NCBI GenBank assembly: GCA_927405585.1
Contig: CAKMJS010000032.1
Span: 1-52,733, forward strand
Length of the DNA: 52,733 bases
Reading direction: 5' to 3'
Origin: an uncultured Desulfosporosinus sp.
GTDB lineage: Bacteria > Bacillota > Desulfitobacteriia > Desulfitobacteriales > Desulfitobacteriaceae
In this document: positions 45,664 through 52,733 of the stretch, one piece after another
Numbering within the stretch: the first letter of the stretch is position 1
Layout: each line of letters begins with the position of its first letter
The notes under the pieces: model-generated
What the model was told of the DNA's origin: nothing
Seen by the model: the letters and a program-made list of their open reading frames with translations, nothing else
Databases searched by the model: none
Program-made: the position numbers and the translations under genes

Positions 45664-46825
45664 AACGATGGCCGGTCGTGAATTTACTGGGTGTCTTCTG
45701 GTCGAAGGAACAAAAATTACGGCGCTCGGGGAAACGTTGGACGTAGATGATTTATCGGATGCAGTGGTAATTGATGCCACGGGGTGTCTCGTCTTACCAG
45801 GGTTTATTGATGCGCATTGCCATGTGGGTATAGGCGAAGAGATTTACCGGTGGGAAGGGGAAGACATTAACGAAATGACCGACCCTGTGACACCCGACAT
45901 GCGGGCGATTGATGGGATTAATCCTGAAGATGAGGGCTTTCGTGATGCCCGTCTAGGTGGGATTACCGCTGTCTTTACCGGTCCTGGCAGTGCGAACGTA
46001 ATAGGGGGAACTGGAGTTGTCATGAAGACGGTTGGAAAAATCGTTGATAAGATGGTTTTGCGCGATCCCGCTGGTTTAAAAATAGCGTTCGGTGAAAACC
46101 CCAAGATGGTTTACGGCGAACAAAAGAAAATGCCGATGACCAGAATGGGAACGGCTGCTCTCCTTCGTCAGGCCTTAGTGGATGCTCAGACCTATCAGGA
46201 CAAACTAATCCAAGGTAAGACAGATCCGGATAAAATCCCAGAGCGAGATTTAGGTTTAGAAGTTCTGGTCAAGGTGATAAACCGTGAAATTCCTATGCGA
46301 GCTCATGCCCATCGTGCCGATGATATTATGACAGCGATACGGATCGCTCGAGAATTTAACGTGGATCTTGTGATTGAACATTGTACGGAAGGACACAAGA
46401 TTGCCAAGGAAATGGCGGAACTGGGTTATCCTGCAGTAGTGGGGCCATTAATGGCGAACCGCTCAAAAGTTGAGCTTAAGGATAAATCCTTTAAAACACC
46501 TGGCATATTAGCCAAAGCGGGGGTTAAGGTAGCTATCATGACAGACCACTCGGTGACCCCGATTGAACAGCTTCCGCTCTGTGCAGCCTTAGCTTGCAAA
46601 GCAGGAATGGAAATAGAGGATGCTTTACGGGCCATTACGATTAATCCGGCTGAAATCTTAGGTGTGTCCGATCGAATAGGATCTTTAGAAGTAGGGAAAG
46701 ATGCGGACATTGTCATATGGAGTGAACATCCGTTTATTATCTCCTCTCGTCCTCTCTATGTCATCATTGATGGCGAGATGGTTTGCCCAGAGTCTTCAGA
46801 AGATAGTCGTAGGGGCAATTCATGA
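45617..46825 (+). CDS. Imidazolonepropionase-like metal-dependent amidohydrolase
   Basis: A 402-residue amidohydrolase-superfamily protein: metal-binding DAHCHVG, then HAHRADD, IEHCTEG and TDHSVTP, and the closing beta-sandwich (GSLEVGKDADIVIW). It hydrolyses a ring or amide bond of an unknown small molecule in the cytoplasm. It starts at GTG (45617) with GGAGGA upstream. Its last codons (RRGNS) lie in the first copy of the 30-bp palindromic repeat, which also supplies the next gene's start. Confidence 0.88.
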   Translation: MNKGMEKIFIKNGQIKTMAGREFTGCLLVEGTKITALGETLDVDDLSDAVVIDATGCLVLPGFIDAHCHVGIGEEIYRWEGEDINEMTDPVTPDMRAIDGINPEDEGFRDARLGGITAVFTGPGSANVIGGTGVVMKTVGKIVDKMVLRDPAGLKIAFGENPKMVYGEQKKMPMTRMGTAALLRQALVDAQTYQDKLIQGKTDPDKIPERDLGLEVLVKVINREIPMRAHAHRADDIMTAIRIAREFNVDLVIEHCTEGHKIAKEMAELGYPAVVGPLMANRSKVELKDKSFKTPGILAKAGVKVAIMTDHSVTPIEQLPLCAALACKAGMEIEDALRAITINPAEILGVSDRIGSLEVGKDADIVIWSEHPFIISSRPLYVIIDGEMVCPESSEDSRRGNS

Positions 46826-46838
46826 ATTGCCCGTACAG
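46808..46838. repeat. Palindromic repeat, copy 1
   Basis: The core GGGCAATTCATGAATTGCCC (46813-46832) is a perfect 20-bp palindrome flanked by CGTAG and GTACAG. AGGGG plus the central ATG form a ribosome site and start, used by the next gene. Confidence 0.92.
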
Positions 46839-47802
46839 AGAAATGATTTCCAAATCCTCTTCTGGACTTCCGATTCTTGCAGGAATCGGGATGGCAGTCA
46901 TCTGGGGCTTCTCCTTTCTATTCACCAAAGAAACCTTGGATCATACCTTTCCGCTTCAGCTGCTGGGCTTTCGATTTGCGGCCGCTGCACTCCTTCTGAC
47001 TGTTTTAAGGTTGGTTGGTGTGATTCAGATAAATCTAAAAGGAAAACCGATTTCCTCCCTGCTGCTTCTAGCTCTCTTTCAACCAGGACTTTATTTCATA
47101 GGGGAGACTTGGGGCGTTAAATGGACTTCTGCATCAGAGGCTGGGATGGTTATCGCCTTAGTTCCGGTTGCGATTGCAGCCATGGCTGCAATATTTCTTA
47201 AGGAGAAACTCAATGCCAAACAGATACTTTCGATTGGGGCTTCTGTTGTGGGCGTAATGGTTATCGTGGCTATTCAAGGGACACTCGAGTTTGGAGAGCA
47301 TCTATGGGGAATTCTAGCACTTCTCGTAGCGGTATTGGCGGCAGGCGCGTACAGTATCTTATCAAGGCATTCCTCCTCTAGTTTCAATTCCTTGGAGATC
47401 ACCTTTGTCATGATGTGGGCGGGAACCGCGATCTTCAATGTACTAGGTGTCGGACAAAGCGTAATTCAAGGGGAATTGATGTCTTATCTTAAACCGCTTC
47501 AATTGACAAGTGTTCTATGGGCAATTTTTTACCTGAGCGTGATTTCGTCTGTGTTGGCATTCTTTCTATCAAACTATATGTTTGCCGCGTTACCTGTGTC
47601 TCAAACTGCACCAATTTTCAACCTCATTACGGTCGTCGCGGTTTTTTCTGGAGTGGTTTTTCGGGGAGAACAGTTTAGTTGGATTCATGCAGTGGGGATA
47701 ACGCTAATCATTTTGGGAGTTTGGGGCACGAATGTCTTTGGAAGGACAGCCCCAAAGCGAAGTTCGAAGTTCGAGGTTCGAGGTTCGAATTCCGAAGTCT
47801 GA
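46822..47802 (+). CDS. EamA/DMT-family transporter
   Basis: A 326-residue protein with ten membrane helices in two EamA repeats (GMAVIWGFSFLFTKETLD; ASEAGMVIALVPVAIA), probably exporting an amino acid or other metabolite. The start ATG lies in palindromic repeat copy 1 and overlaps the amidohydrolase stop (ATGA). An ATG at 46843 would drop seven repeat-derived residues. The C-terminal tail (about 13 residues, SSKFEVRGSNSEV) is read from the 7-bp repeat array. So both ends of the frame are made of repeat DNA. Confidence 0.88.
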   Translation: MNCPYREMISKSSSGLPILAGIGMAVIWGFSFLFTKETLDHTFPLQLLGFRFAAAALLLTVLRLVGVIQINLKGKPISSLLLLALFQPGLYFIGETWGVKWTSASEAGMVIALVPVAIAAMAAIFLKEKLNAKQILSIGASVVGVMVIVAIQGTLEFGEHLWGILALLVAVLAAGAYSILSRHSSSSFNSLEITFVMMWAGTAIFNVLGVGQSVIQGELMSYLKPLQLTSVLWAIFYLSVISSVLAFFLSNYMFAALPVSQTAPIFNLITVVAVFSGVVFRGEQFSWIHAVGITLIILGVWGTNVFGRTAPKRSSKFEVRGSNSEV

Positions 47803-47810
47803 AGTCCGAT
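47762..47810. repeat. 7-bp tandem repeat, 7 units (GTTCGAR type)
   Basis: GTTCGAA, GTTCGAG, GTTCGAG, GTTCGAA, then TTCCGAA, GTCTGAA and GTCCGAT as drifting units. It encodes the EamA tail and contains its stop codon, and it touches palindromic repeat copy 2. Confidence 0.93.
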
Positions 47811-47838
47811 TAGGGGCAATACATGAATTGCCCTTACA
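47811..47838. repeat. Palindromic repeat, copy 2
   Basis: The core at 47814-47833 differs from copy 1 by one base (T to A), so the palindrome is imperfect. AGGGGC and an ATG are kept, but no long frame follows. Confidence 0.9.
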
Positions 47839-47898
47839 GGTTTAATTCCTTAGCCAAACAGGATACAATAAAAGCGTTGGATGAGGAGGAAGAAACGC

Positions 47899-48369
47899 AT
47901 GGAGTATCGAGTTACGAGCGCAACGGTTGAGCAAACTCGCGAGTTGGGAAAACAGCTGGGCGGGTATTTACGGGGTGGAGATGTTGTTGCTCTGATCGGG
48001 GATCTGGGTGCAGGGAAGACGGCTTTTGCACAAGGTGTCGGCGAGGCGTTCTGTGTAAAAGGCCCCATGACTAGTCCAACCTTCACTTTAATACATGAAT
48101 ATCAAGGACGAATTTCGGGATCAGAAATGCGTTTAGTTCATATGGATCTGTACCGGTTAGAACACTCAGAAGAGGCAGAAGTGATTGGTGTAGAAGACGC
48201 CTTCCAAGAGGATGCTGTTTGTCTCATTGAATGGCCGGAAATTATAGAAGACTACTTGCCATTTGATCGCTTAATCGTTGAGATCCAAGGAAGTGGAGAA
48301 CAGCCACGTGAGGTCATCTTTCGAGCTGACGATTCGGCCTGGGTGCAACGTCTCAAAAATATGACTTAA
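47899..48369 (+). CDS. tsaE: tRNA t6A synthesis ATPase TsaE
   Basis: A 156-residue P-loop ATPase: Walker A GDLGAGKT, SPTFTLIHEY, HMDLYRLE and EWPE, all TsaE hallmarks. It works with TsaB and TsaD in threonylcarbamoyl-adenosine formation on tRNA, here encoded in the same run. The ATG at 47899 follows GAGGAGGAAG; the in-frame ATG at 47881 precedes that site. Confidence 0.93.
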   Translation: MEYRVTSATVEQTRELGKQLGGYLRGGDVVALIGDLGAGKTAFAQGVGEAFCVKGPMTSPTFTLIHEYQGRISGSEMRLVHMDLYRLEHSEEAEVIGVEDAFQEDAVCLIEWPEIIEDYLPFDRLIVEIQGSGEQPREVIFRADDSAWVQRLKNMT

Positions 48370-48418
48370 TTCATTTTTGATGATTTAGGTCTTACTCCGT
48401 ACAGGGAAATTACGGTTA

Positions 48419-48449
48419 CGTAGGGGCAATTCATGAATTGCCCGTACAA
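48419..48449. repeat. Palindromic repeat, copy 3
   Basis: A perfect core at 48424-48443 flanked by CGTAG and GTACA, in the 191-bp gap between tsaE and tsaB. A fragment (CCGTACAGGG) lies about 25 bp upstream, hinting at a second, broken copy. The rest of the gap is AT-rich with no gene. Confidence 0.92.
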
Positions 48450-48560
48450 GTGTGGACACGAGTTTTGTTGGACTTACAGTTAATTAATAAAATTGCATCG
48501 AAATGCATAACGATTAATTGTTGAAAAATAATGTGAAAAAGAAAAGGCTCGGAGGACCCG

Positions 48561-49286
48561 ATGAAATATTTAACGATCGATACGACAACGAAGGTTACAG
48601 CAGTCTCCTTAGCAGAAGACGGGGGTCTTATTGCTGAAGGTTTTTTACATACTTCCAAAACACATTCGGAGCGTCTCATACCGATGCTTGATCAACTACT
48701 AGTTGCTGCCTCTTGGACACTTCAGGAGTTAGAGATGATCGGGGTGGTACGAGGTCCTGGTTCGTTTACTGGAATTCGGATCGGAATTGCGACTGCCCAA
48801 GGATTGGCTCAAGTTTTAAAAATTCCGCTCACCAGTGTGTTGTCTCTGGATGCTTTAGCCTGGGCAGGTTTAGGGAGAAGGGAAGATATTGTCCCTATTT
48901 TAGATGCGCGCAAGAACGAATGGTACACGGCACGTTATCGTTGGGCAAAGGGGCAAGAGAAAGCCGAGTGTTTAACGCCCCCTCAAGCCATTCCGACAGA
49001 CCTTTGGTTGGAACAGTTGAAGGGTCTAGACCGTCCGATTTGTTTTGTGGGAGATGCCACTGTAAAGTATAAAACACGAATTGAAGAGGTCTTGGGAGAT
49101 AACGCTGTGATCATGCCAGAGTTTGTGAGTTTACCTCGTGGTGCATATGCGGCTCGAGCAATCTGGCAACATTGGCAAGAGACGGGCATCGGGGAATTAG
49201 TGGAACCCTTCTACATTCGGTTCTCTGAAGCAGAGGTCAATTGGGCGAAGAAAGAGGAAGCTCGTAGGAGAACGGAGCATGAATAA
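48561..49286 (+). CDS. tsaB: tRNA t6A synthesis protein TsaB
   Basis: A 241-residue inactive TsaD-like ASKHA protein that scaffolds TsaD and TsaE. The N-terminal MKYLTIDTTTKVTAVSLAED and GPGSFTGIRIGIATAQGLAQ blocks are family-typical. GGAGG precedes the ATG. It overlaps rimI by eight bases. Confidence 0.93.
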   Translation: MKYLTIDTTTKVTAVSLAEDGGLIAEGFLHTSKTHSERLIPMLDQLLVAASWTLQELEMIGVVRGPGSFTGIRIGIATAQGLAQVLKIPLTSVLSLDALAWAGLGRREDIVPILDARKNEWYTARYRWAKGQEKAECLTPPQAIPTDLWLEQLKGLDRPICFVGDATVKYKTRIEEVLGDNAVIMPEFVSLPRGAYAARAIWQHWQETGIGELVEPFYIRFSEAEVNWAKKEEARRRTEHE

Positions 49287-49749
49287 AGGGCTTGTACGTC
49301 CCATGCATTTAGGTGATCTCCAAGCGATTATAACTATTGAGCGGGCTTCTTTTTCGACACCCTGGTCTTTGGAGGCCTTCAAAACGGAGCTTAAAGATAA
49401 TGAATATGCGCGTTACCTCTGTTTAGAGTTAGAGGGTCAAGTGATCGGGTACATGGGACTTTGGTTCATCCTTGATGAAGGGCATATTACGAATATTGCC
49501 ATTACTCCGAACCACCGGGGGCAACATTGGGGGGAACTCTTGATGCGGTCAGTGATGGAAGAAATGGTGGAGCAGGGAATGGAGCGGATGACTTTAGAAG
49601 TTCGTGCCTCCAACTACCCAGCTCAATCGTTATATAAGCGCTTAGGCTTTGCGATCGCTGGAGTTCGCAAAGGGTATTATGTAGATACTGGTGAGGACGC
49701 GATGATTATGTGGGCGGAGTTGGGAAGGGAAGTGAAGGGCACGCGATGA
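49279..49749 (+). CDS. rimI: GNAT N-acetyltransferase, RimI type
   Basis: A 156-residue GNAT enzyme: acetyl-CoA motif ITPNHRGQHWGELLMRSVM, LEVRASNYPAQSLYKRLGF and VRKGYY. RimI acetylates the N-terminus of ribosomal protein bS18; in Firmicutes it is regularly found between tsaB and tsaD. In the usual RGxGxG CoA loop the middle residues read QHW, a mild deviation. Confidence 0.9.
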   Translation: MNKGLVRPMHLGDLQAIITIERASFSTPWSLEAFKTELKDNEYARYLCLELEGQVIGYMGLWFILDEGHITNIAITPNHRGQHWGELLMRSVMEEMVEQGMERMTLEVRASNYPAQSLYKRLGFAIAGVRKGYYVDTGEDAMIMWAELGREVKGTR

Positions 49750-50780
49750 GCAGTCAAACAAACGATATTGTCATTTTAGGGATCGAAACAAGCTGTGATG
49801 AGACATCAGCAGCCGTTCTCGTTAACGGAACAGATTTGCGCAGTCATGTCATCTCTTCTCAAATAGTAACTCATCAGAGGTATGGTGGAGTTGTGCCAGA
49901 GATTGCCTCACGAGAACACAGTCTTCACATTCAACCCGTCGTCCAGCAAGCAATGGACGCGGCAAAGGTTGGCTTTGAAGATTTATCGGCTATTGCGGTG
50001 ACTTATGGACCGGGACTTGTAGGATCGCTCCTAGTAGGGGTTTCAGGGGCGAAAGCTATGGCTTATGCTGCTGGAATCCCGCTAATCGGCATTAATCATT
50101 TAGAAGCGCATATCTATGCAAATTTCCTGGATCATCCGAAGCTGGAATTCCCATTTCTTGCTCTGCTGGTTTCCGGAGGGCATACCCATCTTATTTACTT
50201 TGCAGCCCACGGTCAGTACCAAGTTTTGGGGCACACACGAGATGATGCGGCAGGTGAGGCGCTTGATAAAGTGGCTCGGACTTTAGGGTTAGGCTATCCG
50301 GGCGGACCTCAGATCCAAAAGATTGCTATGGATGGAGACGCGCAAGCGTTCAAGTTTCCTAGGGCCATGTTAGAACCAGATAGTTTAGATTTTAGCTTTA
50401 GTGGTATGAAATCGGCGGTATTAAATACCTTGAATTCTGCGCGTATGCGGGGTGAGACCTTGAATGTTCCGGATCTTGCCGCTTCTTTTCAGCAAGCAGT
50501 TGTCGATGTGTTGGTCGGAAAAGCCTTGAGGGCTCTTGAGCGGACAGGAGCTAAAACCCTGCTGCTCGCGGGTGGTGTAGCGGCTAATAACTTACTGCGT
50601 GAAACCTTAGATAAAGAGTTGTCGGAGCGGAAAGTGCACTTCGTTTACCCACCCCCCATTTATTGCACGGACAATGGGGCGATGATCGCCATCACAGGAT
50701 ATTATCACTATTTAGCCGGAGACTTCGCACCTTGGACCCTGAATGCAGCGCCAGGGCTGGGACTTGAGGGACTTGTGTGA
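49746..50780 (+). CDS. tsaD: tRNA N6-adenosine threonylcarbamoyltransferase TsaD
   Basis: 344 residues. ILGIETSCDETSAAVL start, GPGLVGSLLVG, the metal-binding HLEAHIYAN (HxxxH), LVSGGHTHL and the closing CTDNGAMIA are all diagnostic. It transfers the threonylcarbamoyl group to A37 of ANN-decoding tRNAs. The ATG overlaps the rimI stop by four bases (ATGA). The last codons and stop lie inside the left end of the 400-bp hairpin element. Confidence 0.96.
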   Translation: MSSQTNDIVILGIETSCDETSAAVLVNGTDLRSHVISSQIVTHQRYGGVVPEIASREHSLHIQPVVQQAMDAAKVGFEDLSAIAVTYGPGLVGSLLVGVSGAKAMAYAAGIPLIGINHLEAHIYANFLDHPKLEFPFLALLVSGGHTHLIYFAAHGQYQVLGHTRDDAAGEALDKVARTLGLGYPGGPQIQKIAMDGDAQAFKFPRAMLEPDSLDFSFSGMKSAVLNTLNSARMRGETLNVPDLAASFQQAVVDVLVGKALRALERTGAKTLLLAGGVAANNLLRETLDKELSERKVHFVYPPPIYCTDNGAMIAITGYYHYLAGDFAPWTLNAAPGLGLEGLV

Positions 50781-51174
50781 CACAGCGCTCAGTACTTATC
50801 ACGCAGAGCAAACTAACCGTGTAAGCTCCTAAAGGGAGAACGGGGTTCATCCTTCGGCGATTAGTATTATCTTAAAGGAACACGCCTACGGCGATAATCT
50901 ATCCTCCGCCGGTATGTATTCCTTTAGGGATCACGGCTTCGGCGATACTCTCCACCGGAGACTATCGTACTGGAGACTATCGTGCCATAAGCGCCGTCCA
51001 TGGCGCTATGGCGGCTTCGCACACGAAAGCCTCCGGTGGAGGGTTTCGCCGAAAGCGCACAACCCTTAACGAATACTTTCGCGCTGAAGGTCCTGTGTTC
51101 AGCCCCGTATCTGGGGTCGCTTACACGGAAGTTTGCTGATCTGCTTACGTAAAGACGTCGCGCTCGTGTCACAC
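50775..51174. repeat. 400-bp non-coding element folding as one long nested hairpin
   Basis: GTGTGACAC at 50775 faces GTGTCACAC ending at 51174. Inward, GCAAACT and CCGTGTAAGC on the left match their complements on the right, then ACGGGG, then GGCTTCGGCGA against its TTTCGGCGA partner, then an exact CTCCACCGGAG/CTCCGGTGGAG pair (50950-50960, 51031-51041). The tip at 50984-51012 is GCCATA-GCGCC/GGCGC-TATGGC. Weaker matches continue outside (AGGGAC/GTCCCT). No gene is credible inside. It begins in the tsaD stop region and ends 19 bp before the 7-bp array. MITE-like element or long hairpin RNA. Confidence 0.78.
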
Positions 51175-51193
51175 TGCGTCCCTGCTTGGGTCG

Positions 51194-51298
51194 GAGAACG
51201 GAGAACGGAGAACAGAGAACAGAGAACAGAGAACAGAGAACAGAGAACAGAGAACAGAGAACAGAGAACAGAGAACAGAGAACAGAGAACAGAGAACG
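51194..51298. repeat. 7-bp tandem repeat, 15 units (GAGAACR)
   Basis: Fifteen exact units: two GAGAACG, twelve GAGAACA and a final GAGAACG. Both strands stay open across it because 7 is not a multiple of 3; those frames are artefacts. The following 51299-51471 holds a TCT-rich tract and no visible gene. Confidence 0.97.
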
Positions 51299-51471
51299 GT
51301 GTTGTGGAAGACGGCAACTGGCAACCGTTAGTAGTCAAATTATGATAGGATTGTGGGCCTCTTCTTCTTCTTCCTCTTTCTGAGGAATGGCTTTAATAAC
51401 CGCTGTAGCAGGTTTATATTTTTTATTAAATAGTGAACCCTTCGAAGAAGTTAGGTGAAATAGCCCGTCAA

Positions 51472-51508
51472 AATGCCCTCTCACGTTTTGTATACGTGGG
51501 AGGGCATT
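51472..51508 (-). terminator. Terminator of the cytochrome gene
   Basis: AATGCCCTCTCACG pairs with CGTGGGAGGGCATT (one G-T pair). On the minus strand TTTTG follows, 19 bp past the cytochrome stop. Confidence 0.8.
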
Positions 51509-51526
51509 CACTTAATACCAGAAGTG

Positions 51527-52000
51527 TTATTTGGCGCTTTTTAGATTATGGCTTAAATTAATATCAGTTGCATGTCCAGTTTCCCTATGACATTCAAGAC
51601 ATGATTGGGATTTTTTAATAGTTTCATAATGATTAACTTTAGATGTGTTTGTTAGCCTTAGCGTTGGATATGCTTTATTATCGCCTAAATGACACTGGAC
51701 ACAATTTTGTTCAAAGATAGGAGCTCTGGTTGGTATAGTATAGTCACCGCTAAAATGTTGGAAAACATAATTTAACCCCCTTGCTTTAGCATGAAATTTA
51801 CCTAATTCTCCACTAGGTTGATGGCATTCTAAACAATTAAAATTCTTATGTGCCGAAGTCTGCCACGATGCTACATATTGGTCTACCTCGTGGCAGGAAG
51901 CACAGAACGAGGGAGCGGATGTGGCATAATAACCAGCCTGGAATAGCACATATAAGCCTACAATTGATATTCCAACAATTATTACTCCTTTTTTCCACAT
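51527..52000 (-). CDS. NapC/NirT-family membrane tetraheme cytochrome c
   Basis: A 157-residue protein: N-terminal membrane anchor (VIIVGISIVGLYVLFQAGYY) and four heme c motifs, CASCH, CLECH, CVQCH and CLECH. The size and the SAPSFCASCHEVD opening fit NapC/NrfH quinol dehydrogenases, which pass electrons from menaquinol to an outer enzyme. The ATG at 52000 follows TGGAGG; an upstream in-frame ATG at 52033 lacks a ribosome site. It appears single: no partner reductase lies beside it and a terminator follows. The Tat-exported molybdoenzyme at the other end of the window is a conceivable but unproven client. Confidence 0.92.
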   Translation of the reverse strand: MWKKGVIIVGISIVGLYVLFQAGYYATSAPSFCASCHEVDQYVASWQTSAHKNFNCLECHQPSGELGKFHAKARGLNYVFQHFSGDYTIPTRAPIFEQNCVQCHLGDNKAYPTLRLTNTSKVNHYETIKKSQSCLECHRETGHATDINLSHNLKSAK

Positions 52001-52121
52001 TAATAATTTGCCTCCATTTGACCTGATTAACAATTCTTTTTTATGTAAGTAAGTTTGGCATATCAGTAGGACAGTTCTAAAGGAAAATTGTCTCGTTTTG
52101 GTCGTGATTAGTTTTCCCTTA

Positions 52122-52147
52122 AATTGGAGTAGATTATCCCTCCAATT
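52122..52147. promoter_or_regulatory. Inverted repeat upstream of the cytochrome gene
   Basis: AATTGGAG and CTCCAATT with a 10-bp spacer, about 120 bp ahead of the cytochrome start. It could be an operator or a leftover hairpin. The rest of 52148-52358 shows no gene. Confidence 0.35.
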
Positions 52148-52358
52148 AAAGCAGATACGATATTAAGGGTCTGCTAAATTCTGGGACAACGCTTGGCATC
52201 CCTAAAGCTAAGATATTAGAGATTCGTCTCATTAGGTTAAGTGGGAAGAAGTATCCAAGCATATGGTTGGAGGCATTTGTGCTTTCAGCCTAAAGAACAA
52301 GGCCGTGACATAAGGTTTGGTTTGAGGATGCTAGGAATGCCAGCAATTAGATATAACC

Positions 52359-52407
52359 AAAGCCAGTAACGCTCCTTCAGCAAACGTTGAAAGAGGTTAC
52401 TGGCTTT
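52359..52407. terminator. Hairpin terminator, probably bidirectional
   Basis: AAAGCCAGTAAC (52359-52370) pairs perfectly with GTTACTGGCTTT (52396-52407). It lies 54 bp past the stop of the minus-strand ROK gene, whose transcript it would end. Confidence 0.75.
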
Positions 52408-52461
52408 TATGCTTTTCCTAACAAAAATCAGAAAGGTATACGGGTACCAAAAAGTTATTAA

Positions 52462-52733
52462 TTATTTAAACGATGAAACTAGTTCATGATATGCGTTTAT
52501 TGCTGCACCAATGGCGGCAGAATTTGGGGAGAGTTGACTCCTTTCGAATCTAAGCTTTTCTAATCCGTATCTCCAAGTTCTTTCGCCGATGCTCTCGCGT
52601 ATTTGCGGATAAAAACGGTCATAGAAAGCGTCAGCATTATGCCCTGTTAGCACTATAAGTTCAGGATTAAGAAGATTGATTATGTAGCTTAAGCTTTTGC
52701 CGATGATAGTACCTGAGTATTCATAGACTTTAT
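52462..52733 (-). CDS. ROK-family protein, C-terminal part (start outside window)
   Basis: About 90 C-terminal residues. The frame is open to the right edge. GKSLSYIINLLNPELIVLTG is the hallmark of ROK sugar kinases and repressors, and LSPNSAAIGAAINAYHEL is a typical end. The DNA-binding or kinase part is not visible, so kinase and repressor cannot be told apart. Confidence 0.85.
   Translation of the reverse strand, partial: KVYEYSGTIIGKSLSYIINLLNPELIVLTGHNADAFYDRFYPQIRESIGERTWRYGLEKLRFERSQLSPNSAAIGAAINAYHELVSSFK

Noticed and set aside
50924-51172. Minus-strand frame in the tsaD-side hairpin element
   Set aside because: The DNA is an inverted repeat and the frame has no family likeness.
51194-51298. 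CRISPR-like array
   Set aside because: Units are 7 bp, contiguous and without spacers; no cas genes nearby.
51099-51383. Frames on both strands through the GAGAACR array
   Set aside because: A 7-bp repeat without stops is open in all frames of that strand; peptides such as NREQRTE are artefacts.

Overview
The window reads as chromosomal DNA of a low-to-middle GC, anaerobic, spore-former-type Firmicute. It looks most like the Desulfosporosinus/Desulfitobacterium group of Peptococcaceae. The reasons are a Tat-exported molybdenum oxidoreductase with its TorD-type chaperone, a small NapC/NirT tetraheme cytochrome, a sigma-54 activator next to CoA-based short-chain acid metabolism, corrinoid methyltransferase parts, a CWB2-anchored surface protein, strong AGGAGG ribosome sites and frequent TTG/GTG starts. 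The assignment comes from gene content and is inference. No rRNA, tRNA, CRISPR array or intact transposase was seen.

Left part (1-4.1 kb, minus strand): a molybdopterin enzyme cut by the window edge, its chaperone, then a PucR-type regulator. From 4.3 to 11.8 kb (plus strand) a PAS-AAA-Fis sigma-54 activator is followed by a near-perfect -24/-12 promoter. That promoter leads a set made of a propionate-CoA-transferase-type enzyme, a GntP-family permease, a short-chain dehydrogenase and a thiolase. Together they suit uptake and thiolytic breakdown of 3-hydroxybutyrate or a similar acid. From 12.1 to 14.8 kb comes a pair of special interest: an acyl-CoA-dehydrogenase-fold protein that lacks both possible catalytic glutamates, with a class III CoA-transferase directly behind it and a broken MeaB-type GTPase remnant. 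This matches the residue and gene pattern of 3-sulfinopropionate desulfination, which would release sulfite and propionyl-CoA.

The middle part holds an AraC regulator, a 2376-residue surface protein (beta-propeller-like repeats, Fn3, Big2, PKD modules duplicated in tandem, three CWB2 anchors), a TetR-HlyD-ABC-ABC exporter operon, a lipoprotein cyclophilin and an aminotransferase. From 29.9 to 40.7 kb lies a pentose cluster: mutarotase-like protein, xylose isomerase, ROK repressor, RbsC/RbsA/RbsB-type ABC importer and xylulokinase. A UroD-like methyltransferase and a corrinoid protein sit inside it, between the importer and the kinase. This suggests import and corrinoid-dependent demethylation of a methylated sugar or glycoside, a combination I do not know as a described pathway.

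The right part (40.8-50.8 kb) is mostly housekeeping: MATE exporter, DUF2225 protein, Tex, an amidohydrolase, DMT transporters (one truncated) and tsaE-tsaB-rimI-tsaD for tRNA t6A synthesis. The last stretch is repeat-rich and ends with the tetraheme cytochrome and a partial ROK protein on the minus strand.

Several short repeat families occur at gene ends: three arrays of 7-bp units, three copies of a roughly 30-bp palindrome that carries its own ribosome site and ATG, and two non-coding elements (339 and 400 bp) that are each one long imperfect hairpin. One hairpin follows the ABC permease gene and the other begins inside the last codons of tsaD.
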